Positions 33,123 through 41,776 are shown, numbered from the stretch's first letter. The stretch is DNA of 47,004 bases from Actinomycetes bacterium (GCA_021155985.1 JAJNBA010000030.1:1-47004), one strand, 5' to 3'. Made by a program: numbers and translations. Notes: generated by a model not told the origin, from the letters alone.

Positions 33123-33329
33123 GTGACCGGTTCACCATCGTTCGTGACTGGGCGGCTGTTCACCGTGGCCGAGGTGGCCGAGGTGATGCGCGTCTCGAAC
33201 ATGACGGTCTACCGGCTCATCCGCTCGGGCGAGCTCCCCGCGCTCAGGGTCGGGAAGGGCTACCGGATCTTCGAATCGGATCTCGAACGTTTCCTCGAGG
33301 GACGGTCCGTCCACGTGGAGGGCGGCTAG
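33123..33329 (+). CDS. Excisionase-type (BldC/MerR-like) HTH DNA-binding protein
   Basis: The 68-aa protein consists almost entirely of a winged helix-turn-helix: LFTVAEVAEVMRVSNMTVY, then LIRSGELPALRVGKGYRI and a final helix ending DLERFLEG. This is the excisionase/BldC-like family common in Actinomycetota. Despite the family name there is no phage context here. The start is the GTG at 33123, with a GGAGGAGAGGGG ribosome site upstream; the track's 33078 start would overlap the repeat cluster. Its stop overlaps the pilM GTG by one base, so it is a candidate regulator of the pilus operon and of itself. Confidence 0.8.
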   Translation: MTGSPSFVTGRLFTVAEVAEVMRVSNMTVYRLIRSGELPALRVGKGYRIFESDLERFLEGRSVHVEGG

Positions 33330-34384
33330 TGCCGAAGACCAGGATCGGGCTCGACGTCGGTTCGACCGCCGTTCGCGCTGCGGAGCTTGCGGAGGGATCC
33401 CCGCCAACCGTGGTCAGGGCGGCTCAGGTGCCGCTGCCGGCCGGAGCCGTCGAGAACGGCGAGGTCCGGGAGGTGGAGGCCGTCTCGGAAGGGCTCCGCG
33501 AGCTCTGGACGCGAGGCGGCTTCAAGTCTCGCAAGGTGTGGATGGGCGTGGGGAACCAGCGCGTCGTCGTCCGCGAGATCGCGCTCCCGACGATGCCCGA
33601 GAAGGAGCTTCGTCAATCGCTGGGGTTCCAGGTGCAGGAGTTCATCCCGATGCCGGTCGACGAGGCGGTCCTCGACTACCACCTGATCGAGGAGCTCGAA
33701 ATCGACGGGCGCCAGATGCTCCGACTCCTCCTGGTCGCCGCCCAGAAGGCGATGGTCGACACCTTGGTCACCTCGGCCACGAACGCGAAGCTCGAGCCGG
33801 TGGGGCTGGATCTCGTCCCGTTCGCGATGGTGCGCGCCGTGGGCGCCGCCGGCGCCGGGATGGAGCTCGAGCGCACCGGGGATGAGGCGGTCGTCGACGT
33901 CGGCGCCCACGTCACGAACATCGTGGTCCACGCGGCGGGTGAGACCCGGTTCGTGCGGATCCTGCCGTCCGGGGGTCGTGACATCACCGTGGCGATCGCT
34001 CGTGGGCTCACCGTCGACGACGAGATCGCGGAGCGGTTGAAGCGGGGGGAGGTGGTCGAGGAGTCCACGGCGACGCCGGAGCAAGCGCTCGAGATCGCGA
34101 TGCAACGGGCGACACAGTTCGTCGACGAGATCCGCTCGTCCCTGGAGTTCTACACGGCTCAGACGCAGGGCGCGCGGATCGAGCGTCTGCTCATCTCCGG
34201 CGGCGGATCCAAGCTCGCGGGATTCATCGACATCGTGCGTCAGCGGATCCCTGTGACGGTGGAACCGGGCCGGGTCTTCAGCAAGGTGGGTTCCCAGCTC
34301 TCGTTGTCCGAGGACGCGCAGGCGGAGGCGGAGCCTGTGCTCGCCACCGCTGTCGGCCTCGCCATCCCCTGGAGCGGCTCGTGA
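33329..34384 (+). CDS. pilM: Type IV pilus assembly protein PilM
   Basis: PilM is an actin/FtsA-like cytoplasmic ATP-binding protein that docks on the PilN N-terminus and links to the motors. The 351-aa product has IGLDVGSTAVRAAEL (phosphate 1), LDYHLIEEL, DVGAHVTNIVVHAAGETRFVR (phosphate 2) and LLISGGGSKLAGF (adenosine motif). The GTG is coupled to the HTH gene (TAGTG), and the stop overlaps pilN by GTGA. Confidence 0.93.
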   Translation: MPKTRIGLDVGSTAVRAAELAEGSPPTVVRAAQVPLPAGAVENGEVREVEAVSEGLRELWTRGGFKSRKVWMGVGNQRVVVREIALPTMPEKELRQSLGFQVQEFIPMPVDEAVLDYHLIEELEIDGRQMLRLLLVAAQKAMVDTLVTSATNAKLEPVGLDLVPFAMVRAVGAAGAGMELERTGDEAVVDVGAHVTNIVVHAAGETRFVRILPSGGRDITVAIARGLTVDDEIAERLKRGEVVEESTATPEQALEIAMQRATQFVDEIRSSLEFYTAQTQGARIERLLISGGGSKLAGFIDIVRQRIPVTVEPGRVFSKVGSQLSLSEDAQAEAEPVLATAVGLAIPWSGS

Positions 34385-34999
34385 GTCAGGTCAACCTCCT
34401 CCCGCCGGACATCCTCGTCGCCCAGCGACAGCGCCGCTTGGCGGGGGTCGTGGCGCTTGCCGGCGCCGGGGTGATCGGGTTGATCTTCGTGTTCTACGTC
34501 CTCCAGCTCGGCTCCCTGGGCAGCGTGCGTGAGGACATCGAAAGAGCCGAGCAGAACAACGCCGGCCTGCAGCGGGACATCGACACGCTCCAGGGGTTCG
34601 AGGAGCTCCGCAGCCGTGCGCAGGCGAAGCAGGACCTCCTGAACCAGGTCTACGCGAACGAGATCTCGTTCTCCGGCATCCTGATGGATGTCTCCAGGGT
34701 GATCCCGAGCGACGCGGCGTTGACCTCGTTCGCCGCGACGGCTCAGGAGCCCACCGCCACCACCGGCGGGAGCACGCTGCTCACGGGCCGTATCGACGTG
34801 GCGGGTCTGGCCATCGACTACGACACGATCGCCTCCTGGTTGATGCGCCTCGAGCGGATCCGCGGCTGGGTGAACCCGTGGGTGACATCGATCTCCGACC
34901 CGGAAGCCGGACCGATCACGTACGCATCCGGGGTCGACCTCACGACGGCCGTGGTCACGGAGCGCGGCCAGCAGGCGGGTGGGACGGCCGATGGAGGGT
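34381..34999 (+). CDS. pilN: Type IV pilus assembly protein PilN
   Basis: A bitopic inner-membrane alignment-complex subunit. The frame ends with the stop at 34999-35001, giving 206 aa. The N-terminus SQVNLLPPDI is the conserved INLLP-type PilM-binding peptide. A transmembrane segment (about 20-40, LAGVVALAGAGVIGLIFVFYV), a coiled-coil (VREDIERAEQNNAGLQRDI) and a ferredoxin-like extracytoplasmic domain follow. The GTG start overlaps the pilM stop. Confidence 0.92.
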
Positions 35000-35578
35000 A
35001 GGCGCGCCATCATCGTCGTCGGGGCGGGGGCGGCGATCCTCGCTCTGATCCTGATCTTCTTCCTCGTCCTCCCGAAGATGGGCCAGGTCACGGAGGCGGA
35101 GCAGGAGCTCGAGGACACGACCGCGGAGCAGCAGGTGCTGCAGGCTCGGTTGAACGCCCTCGAGCAGGCTCGCGACGAAGCGCCCTTGAACGAGGCGACG
35201 ATCCGACGGATCGAACAGCAGGTGCCGCCCACGGCCGACCTGTCGGCGGTGATCCTCTTCCTTCGCAACGCCGCCTCGGTGGCGGGTGTGCAGGTGGTCA
35301 GTCTCACGCCGGCGACGCCCGTGGCCTCGACGACCGGCGGATTCTCGACCATCTCGGTCTCGGCGAGCGGTGAGTGTTCGTACTTCGCGATGGTGAAGTA
35401 CCTGCACGAGATCGAGACGCTGCCTCGCGCGGCCACCGTCGAAGCGGTCAACCTCACGCCGACAGAGGCGTCCACGCTCTCGTTCACGGCGACGATCACC
35501 TTGTACACGAGTGACCTGAGCGCCGGACCCGGCTCGGAGCCCGGTCCCACAGAGACCGTCGCGGTCCCGGGAGGATGA
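34991..35578 (+). CDS. pilO: Type IV pilus assembly protein PilO
   Basis: PilO is the partner of PilN in the alignment complex. The 195-aa product (ATG at 34991) has a membrane segment (about 6-27, AIIVVGAGAAILALILIFFLVL), a coiled-coil stretch (EAEQELEDTTAEQQVLQARL) and a compact domain with VPPTADLSAVILFLRNAASVAGV, typical of PilO. A GTG at 34979 is an alternative start. The 11-nt overlap with pilN indicates coupling. The C-terminus is a short Pro/Gly-rich tail. Confidence 0.88.
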   Translation: MEGRRAIIVVGAGAAILALILIFFLVLPKMGQVTEAEQELEDTTAEQQVLQARLNALEQARDEAPLNEATIRRIEQQVPPTADLSAVILFLRNAASVAGVQVVSLTPATPVASTTGGFSTISVSASGECSYFAMVKYLHEIETLPRAATVEAVNLTPTEASTLSFTATITLYTSDLSAGPGSEPGPTETVAVPGG

Positions 35579-35581
35579 ACG

Positions 35582-36148
35582 ATGGCCCTATCTGATCGGG
35601 ATCGTCGGACCGTCATGATCGGCGGCGGCGTCGTCGGTGTCCTCCTCGCGGGGTTCGTCCTGTTCTCGGTCCTCGGCGGCGGCGAGGAGCCGTTCCCGCC
35701 GATCCCGGACACACCGCTGCCCACGAGCTCCCCGAGTCCGCCTCCAGACGGCGCCCCTCCGATCCAGAGCTTCACCGGGCGGGATCCCTTCTCCGTCCCG
35801 CCCGGTCTGTCGCCCTCGCCGTCTCCGACGGTTCCCGGCCCATCGGGGAGCCCGTCCGGGAGCCCGACTGGGAGCCCGTCCGTCGGGCCGTCGGGGACGC
35901 CGTCGCCGACGGCGCCGGGCAACGATTCGAGCCAGAACGTCGGCGGGTCGACCGTGGTCCTCCTGGACATCTTCGAGCGGGACGGCGCGACCCGAGCCCA
36001 GGTCGAGGTGGACGGGACCGTCTTCGACGTCGGGATCGGAGATCAGTTCGCAGGGGGCAGGTTCGAGCTGCGATCGGTCGCGGGGAACTGTGCCACGTTC
36101 CTGTTCGGCGACGAGTCGTTCACGCTCTGCATCTCGCCTCAGAAATAG
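35582..36148 (+). CDS. PilP-like pilus accessory protein with Ser/Pro linker
   Basis: The 188-aa protein has one N-terminal membrane segment (about 13-32), then an 80-residue Ser/Pro/Gly-rich linker, and a small C-terminal beta domain (STVVLLDIFERDGATRAQVE, DQFAGGRFELRSV, FLFGDESFTLCI). The SFTGRDPF segment before the linker resembles the start of PilP-type domains. In diderm bacteria PilP connects PilNO to the secretin, but no secretin gene lies in this window. It follows pilO by 3 nt and is the last gene before a strong terminator. The PilP assignment is tentative. Confidence 0.6.
   Translation: MALSDRDRRTVMIGGGVVGVLLAGFVLFSVLGGGEEPFPPIPDTPLPTSSPSPPPDGAPPIQSFTGRDPFSVPPGLSPSPSPTVPGPSGSPSGSPTGSPSVGPSGTPSPTAPGNDSSQNVGGSTVVLLDIFERDGATRAQVEVDGTVFDVGIGDQFAGGRFELRSVAGNCATFLFGDESFTLCISPQK
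35846..35881 (+). repeat. 12-nt tandem repeat in the PilP-like linker
   Basis: Three copies of gggagcccgtcc (the middle one gggagcccgact) encode GSPS, GSPT and GSPS. This shows how the Ser/Pro linker probably expanded. Confidence 0.8.
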
Positions 36149-36185
36149 CTCCGGCGACCCGCCCACGGGGGGAGCGGTCGCCGGC

Positions 36186-36218
36186 GCGGGGGCGGCGTTC
36201 GCGCCGCCCCCGCAATTT
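36186..36218 (+). terminator. Intrinsic terminator at the end of the pilus operon
   Basis: A perfect 12-bp stem, GCGGGGGCGGCG/CGCCGCCCCCGC, closed by a TTCG tetraloop is followed by aattt. It separates the pilMNO unit from aroC. Confidence 0.85.
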
Positions 36219-36241
36219 CCGGGCCGGCCGATGGGGTCCGA

Positions 36242-36247
36242 TACGAT
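36242..36247 (+). promoter_or_regulatory. -10 element of the aroC operon
   Basis: TACGAT is followed by 6 nt (gccccc) and the GTG at 36254, predicting a leaderless start just after the pilus terminator. Confidence 0.5.
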
Positions 36248-36253
36248 GCCCCC

Positions 36254-37408
36254 GTGCTCAGGATGCTCACCGCCGGTGAGTCGCACGGCAAGGCCATCGT
36301 CGCCGTTCTCGAAGGCATGCCGGCAGCCGTGCCGGTGGCCCCGAAGCAGATCGCGGCAGAGCTCGCGCGGCGTCGGCATGGGCACGGTCGTGGCGGCCGG
36401 CAGAAGCTCGAGACCGATGCGCTCGACATCCTGAGCGGGATCCGCCACGGCATCACCCTCGGCTCACCGATCGCGATCGCGATCCCGAACGCGGAGTGGG
36501 AGCGGAAGTACCGGGACCTGATGTCCGTGGAAGGTGAGGGGGATCCGGCCGACCGGCTGACCCGGCCCCGGCCGGGACACGCCGACCTCGCCGGCGCGAT
36601 GAAGTACGGCTTCGACGATGTGCGGAACGTCCTCGAGCGCGCGAGCGCCCGCGAGACGGCTGCCCGCGTGGCCATCGGGGCCGTCTGCAGGGCCTTCCTG
36701 GCCGAGCTCGACATCCGGATCGTGTCCCACGTCGTTCGGATCGGGAAGGTCGCGGCGCGTGCGACGAGCCGCGTGCCCGCCCCGGAGGACATCGAGGCCG
36801 TGGACGCGTCGCCGGTCCGGTGCCTCGACGAAGCCGTCGCCGGGAAGATGGTGGCCGAGATCGATCGGGTCCGGAAAGCTCGAGACACGGTCGGGGGCGA
36901 GTTCGAGGTACTCGCCTACGGGTGTCCGCCCGGGCTCGGCTCGCACGTCCACTACGACCGGAAGCTCGACGCCCGTCTCGCCCTCGGGTTGATGAGCATC
37001 CAGTCGGTGAAGGGAGTCGCGGTCGGAGACGGGTTCGCTTCCGCCGCGCGCTACGGCTCGGCGGCCCACGACGAGATCGTCCGGCGCGACGGGAAGATCG
37101 CCAGAGCGACCGCTCGGGCGGGCGGGATCGAGGGGGGGATGAGCACCGGGCAACCGATCCGGCTGCGGGCGGCGATGAAGCCCTTCTCCAGCGTGCCGAC
37201 GCCCCTGGCCACGATCGATCTCGCGACCGGCGAGGACGCCGTCGCGATCAAGCAACGGACCGACGTCTGCGCCGTTCCCGCGGGCGGCGTGGTCGGCGAG
37301 GCCGTGGTCGCGTTCGAGCTCGCCAACGCCGTCGTGGAGAAGTTCGGCGGCGACGCGCTGCCCGAGATCCGCCGGAACCTCGACGGCTTCGTGGCGGGGT
37401 TGCCGTGA
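36254..37408 (+). CDS. aroC: Chorismate synthase
   Basis: AroC makes chorismate from EPSP using reduced FMN, the last common step of aromatic synthesis. The 384-aa product starts MLRMLTAGESHGKAIVAVLEG, the standard N-terminus, which supports the GTG start. It contains RRRHGHGRGGRQKLE, RPGHADLAGAMKYG, RASARETAARVAIG and GVVGEAVVAFELA, conserved FMN/EPSP-binding segments. It overlaps aroK by GTGA, the first link of a tightly coupled aroC-aroK-aroB-aroQ operon. Confidence 0.96.
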   Translation: MLRMLTAGESHGKAIVAVLEGMPAAVPVAPKQIAAELARRRHGHGRGGRQKLETDALDILSGIRHGITLGSPIAIAIPNAEWERKYRDLMSVEGEGDPADRLTRPRPGHADLAGAMKYGFDDVRNVLERASARETAARVAIGAVCRAFLAELDIRIVSHVVRIGKVAARATSRVPAPEDIEAVDASPVRCLDEAVAGKMVAEIDRVRKARDTVGGEFEVLAYGCPPGLGSHVHYDRKLDARLALGLMSIQSVKGVAVGDGFASAARYGSAAHDEIVRRDGKIARATARAGGIEGGMSTGQPIRLRAAMKPFSSVPTPLATIDLATGEDAVAIKQRTDVCAVPAGGVVGEAVVAFELANAVVEKFGGDALPEIRRNLDGFVAGLP

Positions 37409-37902
37409 TCGTCTACCTGGTGGGCATGCCCGGAGCCGGGAAGTCCACGGTCGGCCGGGAGCTCGCCGGGCAGCTCGGGGTCCCGTTCGTCGACCTCGAC
37501 GGCGAGATCGAGCGGGAAGCCGGCGCGGCGATCACCGCCATCTTCCGGGACGAGGGCGAGGCGGCGTTCCGGGCGCTGGAGGCCGCGGCGCTCGTGAAGG
37601 CATCGATGCAGGATCCGTCCGTCGTCGCCTGCGGGGGCGGGGTCGTGCTCGAGCCGGCCAACCGGATCACGTTGCGCAACACGGGTGTGGCGGTGTACCT
37701 CGATGTTCCTCTCGATGAGCTGCGCCGCCGTGTGCGGCCCGCCTCGGATCGGCCGCTGATCCGGCAGGAAGGAGATCTCGAGCGATTGCTGGCCTCGCGC
37801 GGACCCCTCTACCGGGAGTTCGCCGCCCACGTCGTGGACGGCACCGGCGATCCGGGGGTGGTGGCGGCGGCGATCGTCGAGGAGCTGCGTTGGTCCGTGT
37901 GA
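37405..37902 (+). CDS. aroK: Shikimate kinase
   Basis: AroK phosphorylates shikimate with ATP. The track buries it in a longer frame; the GTG at 37405 overlaps the aroC stop and gives a 165-aa protein of normal size. Visible are Walker A GMPGAGKSTVG, the shikimate-contacting DLDGEIEREAG, CGGGVV, and the lid-region RPASDRPLI. It is coupled to aroB by GTGA. Confidence 0.95.
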   Translation: MIVYLVGMPGAGKSTVGRELAGQLGVPFVDLDGEIEREAGAAITAIFRDEGEAAFRALEAAALVKASMQDPSVVACGGGVVLEPANRITLRNTGVAVYLDVPLDELRRRVRPASDRPLIRQEGDLERLLASRGPLYREFAAHVVDGTGDPGVVAAAIVEELRWSV

Positions 37903-38975
37903 CCGTTCCGGTGCCGGGGCGGTCCTACGACGTGACGATCGGGGCGGGGCTCTTGCCCACCCTCGGCGACCACGTCCCGAGCCTGCCGGGCGCGACGACC
38001 GCATTCGTGGTCTCGGATCGCACCGTGGCGGACCTCCATCACCGCACGATCGCCGGCGCGATCGAAGGCCGAGGGCTGGGGACGGTGCTGCTGCTCGTGC
38101 CCGAGGGGGAGGAGGCGAAGTCACTCCAGGCCTACGGGTCTCTCCTCCGGCAGCTGGCCGGTCGCGAGGCCCATCGCGACGACGTGATCTTCGCGCTCGG
38201 CGGCGGTGCCGTCGGCGATCTGGCCGGCTTCGTGGCCTCCACGTACATGCGAGGGATCCCGTTCATCCAGATCCCCACGACGCTGACATCGCAGGTCGAC
38301 GCGGCGATCGGCGGGAAGACCGCGGTGAACCTGCCGGAGGGGAAGAACCTCGTGGGGACGTTCTCGCAGCCGATCGCGGTCGTGGCCGACGTCGACGTCC
38401 TCGCGACGGTGAACGAGCGGGACTTCCGTTCAGGACTGGCCGAGGTGGCCAAGTACGCCCTCGCGTTGGACGAGGATCTGCTCGCCACGCTGGAGCGAGA
38501 TCCCGGGCCGATCGTCAGGCGCACAGCGACCGTCCTGGAGGACGTGATCGCGCGGTGCGTGGCCGCGAAAGCCGGGATCGTCGCCGAGGACGAGCGGGAC
38601 GCGAGCACACGCCTGGTCCTGAACTACGGGCACACGCTCGGTCATGCGCTCGAGCGCCTCGACGCGTTCGGGGGACGGACCCACGGGGAGGCGGTGGCCC
38701 TCGGGATGGTGTTCGCCGCCGCGTTGGCGGAGGCTCGGGGGCTCGCGTCCGGGCTCCGCGCGAGGACCGAGCGGCTCCTAGCCTCGCTCGGGCTCGTCCC
38801 GGACGGCGAGCTCCCTCCGGTGGACGAGGTGCTCCGTTGTCTCCGCCTCGACAAGAAGTACCGGGACGGGGTGAGATGGATCCTCCTCGAAGACGTCGGA
38901 CGCCCGATCGTCGTCGACGACGTGTCCGATACGGAGGTGGCAGCCGTTCTGCTCGAGATGGGAGCGTCCGCATGA
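37899..38975 (+). CDS. aroB: 3-dehydroquinate synthase
   Basis: AroB cyclises DAHP to 3-dehydroquinate using NAD and a divalent metal. I use the GTG at 37899, which forms the same GTGA overlap as its neighbours, instead of the track's TTG at 37890; that gives 358 aa. Motifs: LGGGAVGDLAGFVAS (NAD loop), IPTTLTSQVDAAIGGKTAVN, the metal-ligand region RLVLNYGHTLGHALE, and RTHGEAVALGM. The stop overlaps aroQ by ATGA. Confidence 0.95.
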   Translation: MTVPVPGRSYDVTIGAGLLPTLGDHVPSLPGATTAFVVSDRTVADLHHRTIAGAIEGRGLGTVLLLVPEGEEAKSLQAYGSLLRQLAGREAHRDDVIFALGGGAVGDLAGFVASTYMRGIPFIQIPTTLTSQVDAAIGGKTAVNLPEGKNLVGTFSQPIAVVADVDVLATVNERDFRSGLAEVAKYALALDEDLLATLERDPGPIVRRTATVLEDVIARCVAAKAGIVAEDERDASTRLVLNYGHTLGHALERLDAFGGRTHGEAVALGMVFAAALAEARGLASGLRARTERLLASLGLVPDGELPPVDEVLRCLRLDKKYRDGVRWILLEDVGRPIVVDDVSDTEVAAVLLEMGASA

Positions 38976-39403
38976 AGGTCCTGTACCTGTTCGGTCCGAA
39001 CCTCGGCGCGCTCGGGCGGCGGGAGCCCTCCCTGTACGGATCGGAGAGCCTGGAGGAGATCATGGCCTCGGTCGAGGAGCGAGCCACCGGGATGGGGCAT
39101 GAGGTCCTATGGCGGCAGTCCGACCACGAAGGGGACCTGGTCGGTTGGCTCCTGGGGGCGGCGGCCGAGGACGTCGGCGTCATCGTCATCAACCCGGGAG
39201 CTCTGACGCACTACTCCTACGCGCTCCGGGACGCGATCGAGGCCGCCGGCCTGCCGGCGATCGAGGTGCACATGTCGAACACGCAGGCGCGCGAAGACTT
39301 CCGGCGTCGGTCCGTGGTGAGCGAGGTCTGTCGCGCGTCGATCATCGGCCTGGGGGCCGGTGGCTATCATCTGGCTCTGGAGGCGATGCCGTGGATCACG
39401 TGA
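38972..39403 (+). CDS. aroQ: 3-dehydroquinate dehydratase, type II
   Basis: AroQ dehydrates 3-dehydroquinate to 3-dehydroshikimate. The 143-aa product fits the dodecameric type II family: FGPNLGALGRREPSLYG with the catalytic Arg and Tyr, QSDHEGDLV (usually QSNHEG), INPGALTHYSYALRDAI and EVHMSNTQAREDFRRRSVVS. The GPNL-GALG variant, where GPNLNLLG is usual, and the SDHEG variant are slight departures but keep the key residues. ATG overlaps the aroB stop. Confidence 0.93.
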   Translation: MKVLYLFGPNLGALGRREPSLYGSESLEEIMASVEERATGMGHEVLWRQSDHEGDLVGWLLGAAAEDVGVIVINPGALTHYSYALRDAIEAAGLPAIEVHMSNTQAREDFRRRSVVSEVCRASIIGLGAGGYHLALEAMPWIT

Positions 39404-40464
39404 CGAGGAGGAACGCCCTGGCGGAGCGCTGTGCCGACCTGGAGGTCGACGCGCTGCTCGTCAGCAAGCTCGCGAACGTGCGTTACCTTACGGGGTTCAC
39501 CGGCTCGTCGGCGACGGCGCTCGTGGGCCCGGCGGGCTCGGTGTTCTTCACCGACGGGCGCTACGACGAGCAGTCCCGCCACGAGGTTCCGGACCTCCCC
39601 CGCGTGGCGTCGATGCAGGATCCGGCCGGCGCGATCCTCGAACATGCTCGTGGGCTCGGGGTCCAGCGGCTGGGGTTCGAGCGGCAGGCAGTCACGGTGG
39701 CCCAGTTCGAGCGATGGGAGGAGCGATTCGAGGGGCTCCGGCTGGCCGGCGTCGGCGAGGAGGTCGAACGGCTCCGGTGGACGAAGGACGCCGAGGAGCT
39801 CGGGACGCTGCGATCGGCGCAGGAGGCCACCGACCGTGCGTTCGAGGACATCCTCGACCTGCTCGTCGTCGGGATCACCGAGCGGCAGGCCGCGGCGCAG
39901 CTCGAGCTCGCGATGGCTCGGCACGGGGCCGACGCGTCCTCCTTCGACGTGATCATGGCCTTCGGGGAGCACGCCGCCGAACCGCACCATCGACCGTGTC
40001 ATCGGGCACTGGCAGAGGGCGACATCATCAAGATGGACTTCGGCGCGTTGGTCGACGGGTACCACACCGACATGACCCGCACCGTCGCGTTCGGCGAACC
40101 GGTGGCTGAGCTCCGCAAGGTGCACGACGTCGTGGCGGCCGCTCAGCAGGCGGGGATCGACGCCCTTCGCCCCGGCGTGCGCGCTGCCGATGTCGACCAC
40201 GCGTCGCGCAGCGTCATCGAGGACGCCGGCTACGGTGACAGATTCACCCATGGGCTGGGCCACGGGGTCGGTCTCGAGATCCACGAGGGGCCGTCCCTGC
40301 GCCTGGACGGCGACGACATCGTGCCTGCCGGAGCCGTGGTCACCGTCGAACCGGGCGTGTACCTCCCCGGCCTCGGGGGCGTGCGCATCGAGGATGCCGT
40401 CCAGGTCGGCGAGGACGGCCCCAACCCGCTCGGGGTCTCGACGCGAGAGCTGATCGAGCTGTAG
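39391..40464 (+). CDS. pepQ: M24-family Xaa-Pro aminopeptidase/dipeptidase
   Basis: A pita-bread metallopeptidase that trims Xaa-Pro peptides. The start is the GTG at 39391, with GGAGG 7 nt upstream; the GTG at 39400 (GTGA with aroQ) is the alternative. The 357-aa product has an N-terminal creatinase-like domain ([17 protein letters not shown]) and a catalytic domain. The metal ligands lie in [52 protein letters not shown]. Placement before efp is widespread; the precise peptidase subtype is not certain. Confidence 0.88.
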   Translation: MDHVTRRNALAERCADLEVDALLVSKLANVRYLTGFTGSSATALVGPAGSVFFTDGRYDEQSRHEVPDLPRVASMQDPAGAILEHARGLGVQRLGFERQAVTVAQFERWEERFEGLRLAGVGEEVERLRWTKDAEELGTLRSAQEATDRAFEDILDLLVVGITERQAAAQLELAMARHGADASSFDVIMAFGEHAAEPHHRPCHRALAEGDIIKMDFGALVDGYHTDMTRTVAFGEPVAELRKVHDVVAAAQQAGIDALRPGVRAADVDHASRSVIEDAGYGDRFTHGLGHGVGLEIHEGPSLRLDGDDIVPAGAVVTVEPGVYLPGLGGVRIEDAVQVGEDGPNPLGVSTRELIEL

Positions 40465-40468
40465 CGGG

Positions 40469-41035
40469 ATGAGCGTCTCCACCAACGATCTGAAGAACGG
40501 CATGACGCTGGAGCTCGACGGCACCCTCTTCCAGGTGATCGAGTTCCAGCACGTGAAGCCGGGCAAGGGTGGTGCCTTCGTCCGCACGAAGCTCCGCAAC
40601 GTCAAGACGGGTGCCGTCGCGGACAAGACGTTCAACGCCGGCGTCAAGGTGGGTCTCGCGATCGTCGAACGCAAGGAGATGCAGTACCTCTACGCGGACG
40701 GGTCCGATCTGGTCTTCATGAACCTGCGGACCTACGAACAGGTGCACGTTCCCGGCGACATCGTTGGCGAGGCAACCCGCTACATGACCGAGGGCGGCCA
40801 GGCGACCGTGGCGCTCCATCAGGGGGTGCCGATCTCGGTCGACCTGCCCGCGTCCATGACGTTGGCGGTCGCGCAGACGGATCCTGCCACCAAGGGCGAC
40901 ACGAGGACGAACGCCCTGAAGCCGGCCACCCTCGAGACCGGCACCGTGGTGCAGGTCCCCCTCTTCGTGGAGGAAGGCGACCGCGTGAAGGTGGACACGC
41001 GCTCGGGCGAGTACATCGAGCGCGTGAAGGCGTGA
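40469..41035 (+). CDS. efp: Translation elongation factor P
   Basis: EF-P rescues ribosomes stalled at polyproline stretches. The 188-aa product has three OB-type domains. [18 protein letters not shown] starts the KOW-like domain I, whose loop [14 protein letters not shown] carries the Lys at the position modified in many bacteria. The C-terminal signature [13 protein letters not shown] is typical. Given the Pro-rich linkers in SecD and the PilP-like protein, EF-P would be relevant to their translation. It overlaps nusB by GTGA. Confidence 0.96.
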   Translation: MSVSTNDLKNGMTLELDGTLFQVIEFQHVKPGKGGAFVRTKLRNVKTGAVADKTFNAGVKVGLAIVERKEMQYLYADGSDLVFMNLRTYEQVHVPGDIVGEATRYMTEGGQATVALHQGVPISVDLPASMTLAVAQTDPATKGDTRTNALKPATLETGTVVQVPLFVEEGDRVKVDTRSGEYIERVKA

Positions 41036-41457
41036 CCTCGCGTCGCGAGGCTCGCCGGACGGCGATCGACATCCTGTATCAGGCAGACGTGACCGACGCG
41101 GACCCGAGCCTGGTGCTGGGGGGATGGCTCGAGGCCGGGAGGGTCGTCTCGGCGTTCACCACCGAGCTGGTGGAAGGGGTCCGGGATCATCTCCCGGAGA
41201 TCGACCTGCTCCTCGAGGAGCGCGCGGAAGGGTGGACCGTGGCGCGGATGGCTGCGCTCGACCGGACCATCCTCAGGGTGGCGATCCACGAACTCCGGCA
41301 TCGTGCCGACGTGCCCGCCTCGGTCGCGATCAGCGAGGCGGTGGAGGCGGCGACCGATCTGTCCTCGGAGGGATCGCCGCGCTTCGTGAACGGGATCCTC
41401 GGGAAGATCGCCAGCGAGATGCGACCTGCCGCAGCCGAGGACCAGGGGACCGCCTAG
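41032..41457 (+). CDS. nusB: Transcription antitermination factor NusB
   Basis: NusB, with NusE, binds boxA in rRNA operons and supports antitermination. The 141-aa all-helical product starts with [20 protein letters not shown] and contains the family's second half: WTVARMAALDRTILRVAIHELRH, then VAISEAVEAATDLSSEGSPRFVNGILG. The GTG overlaps efp. Its stop overlaps the tatA stop on the opposite strand by 4 nt, with no terminator seen. Confidence 0.95.
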   Translation: MTSRREARRTAIDILYQADVTDADPSLVLGGWLEAGRVVSAFTTELVEGVRDHLPEIDLLLEERAEGWTVARMAALDRTILRVAIHELRHRADVPASVAISEAVEAATDLSSEGSPRFVNGILGKIASEMRPAAAEDQGTA

Positions 41458-41702
41458 GGGGTCGTGCCCGGCTGGTGCTGCTCCGACTCCGGGGTCGAGC
41501 GCATCGGCGGTGCGGCGGCGGTGGGATCCACGCCCGAGGATGGCGGTGGGGCCGCCATCGGGTCCTCCTCGCCCTCGTTCCCTTCCTTGAGGCCCTTCTT
41601 GAACTCACCCGATGACCGGCCGAGGTTCCGCGCGATGTCGGGTAGCTTGCTCGCGCCGAAGACGACGGCCACGACCAGCACGATCCATCCCCAATCAGGC
41701 AT
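41454..41702 (-). CDS. tatA: Sec-independent protein translocase subunit TatA/E
   Basis: TatA forms the size-adjusting pore element for folded-protein export. The 82-aa product has a membrane helix (about 5-20, GWIVLVVAVVFGASKLP) ending in the FG-x-x-KLP hinge, then the amphipathic helix DIARNLGRSSGEFKKGLKEG and a Pro-rich acidic tail. An AGGAG ribosome site lies on the minus strand upstream of the ATG. It is transcribed divergently from pyrR and convergently with nusB. No tatC is in the window. Confidence 0.92.
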   Translation of the reverse strand: MPDWGWIVLVVAVVFGASKLPDIARNLGRSSGEFKKGLKEGNEGEEDPMAAPPPSSGVDPTAAAPPMRSTPESEQHQPGTTP

Positions 41703-41776
41703 CTCAACCGCTCCTATCCGCTCGGTGTCCCACAGTCTACGCCGAGGGCCATCGAGGGCAGGGGGGGTCAGCCTCG

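Noticed and set aside
33123-33329. Prophage or integrative-element excisionase
   Set aside because: The HTH is of the excisionase family, but there is no integrase, attachment site or phage gene nearby. The gene is co-translated with pilM.
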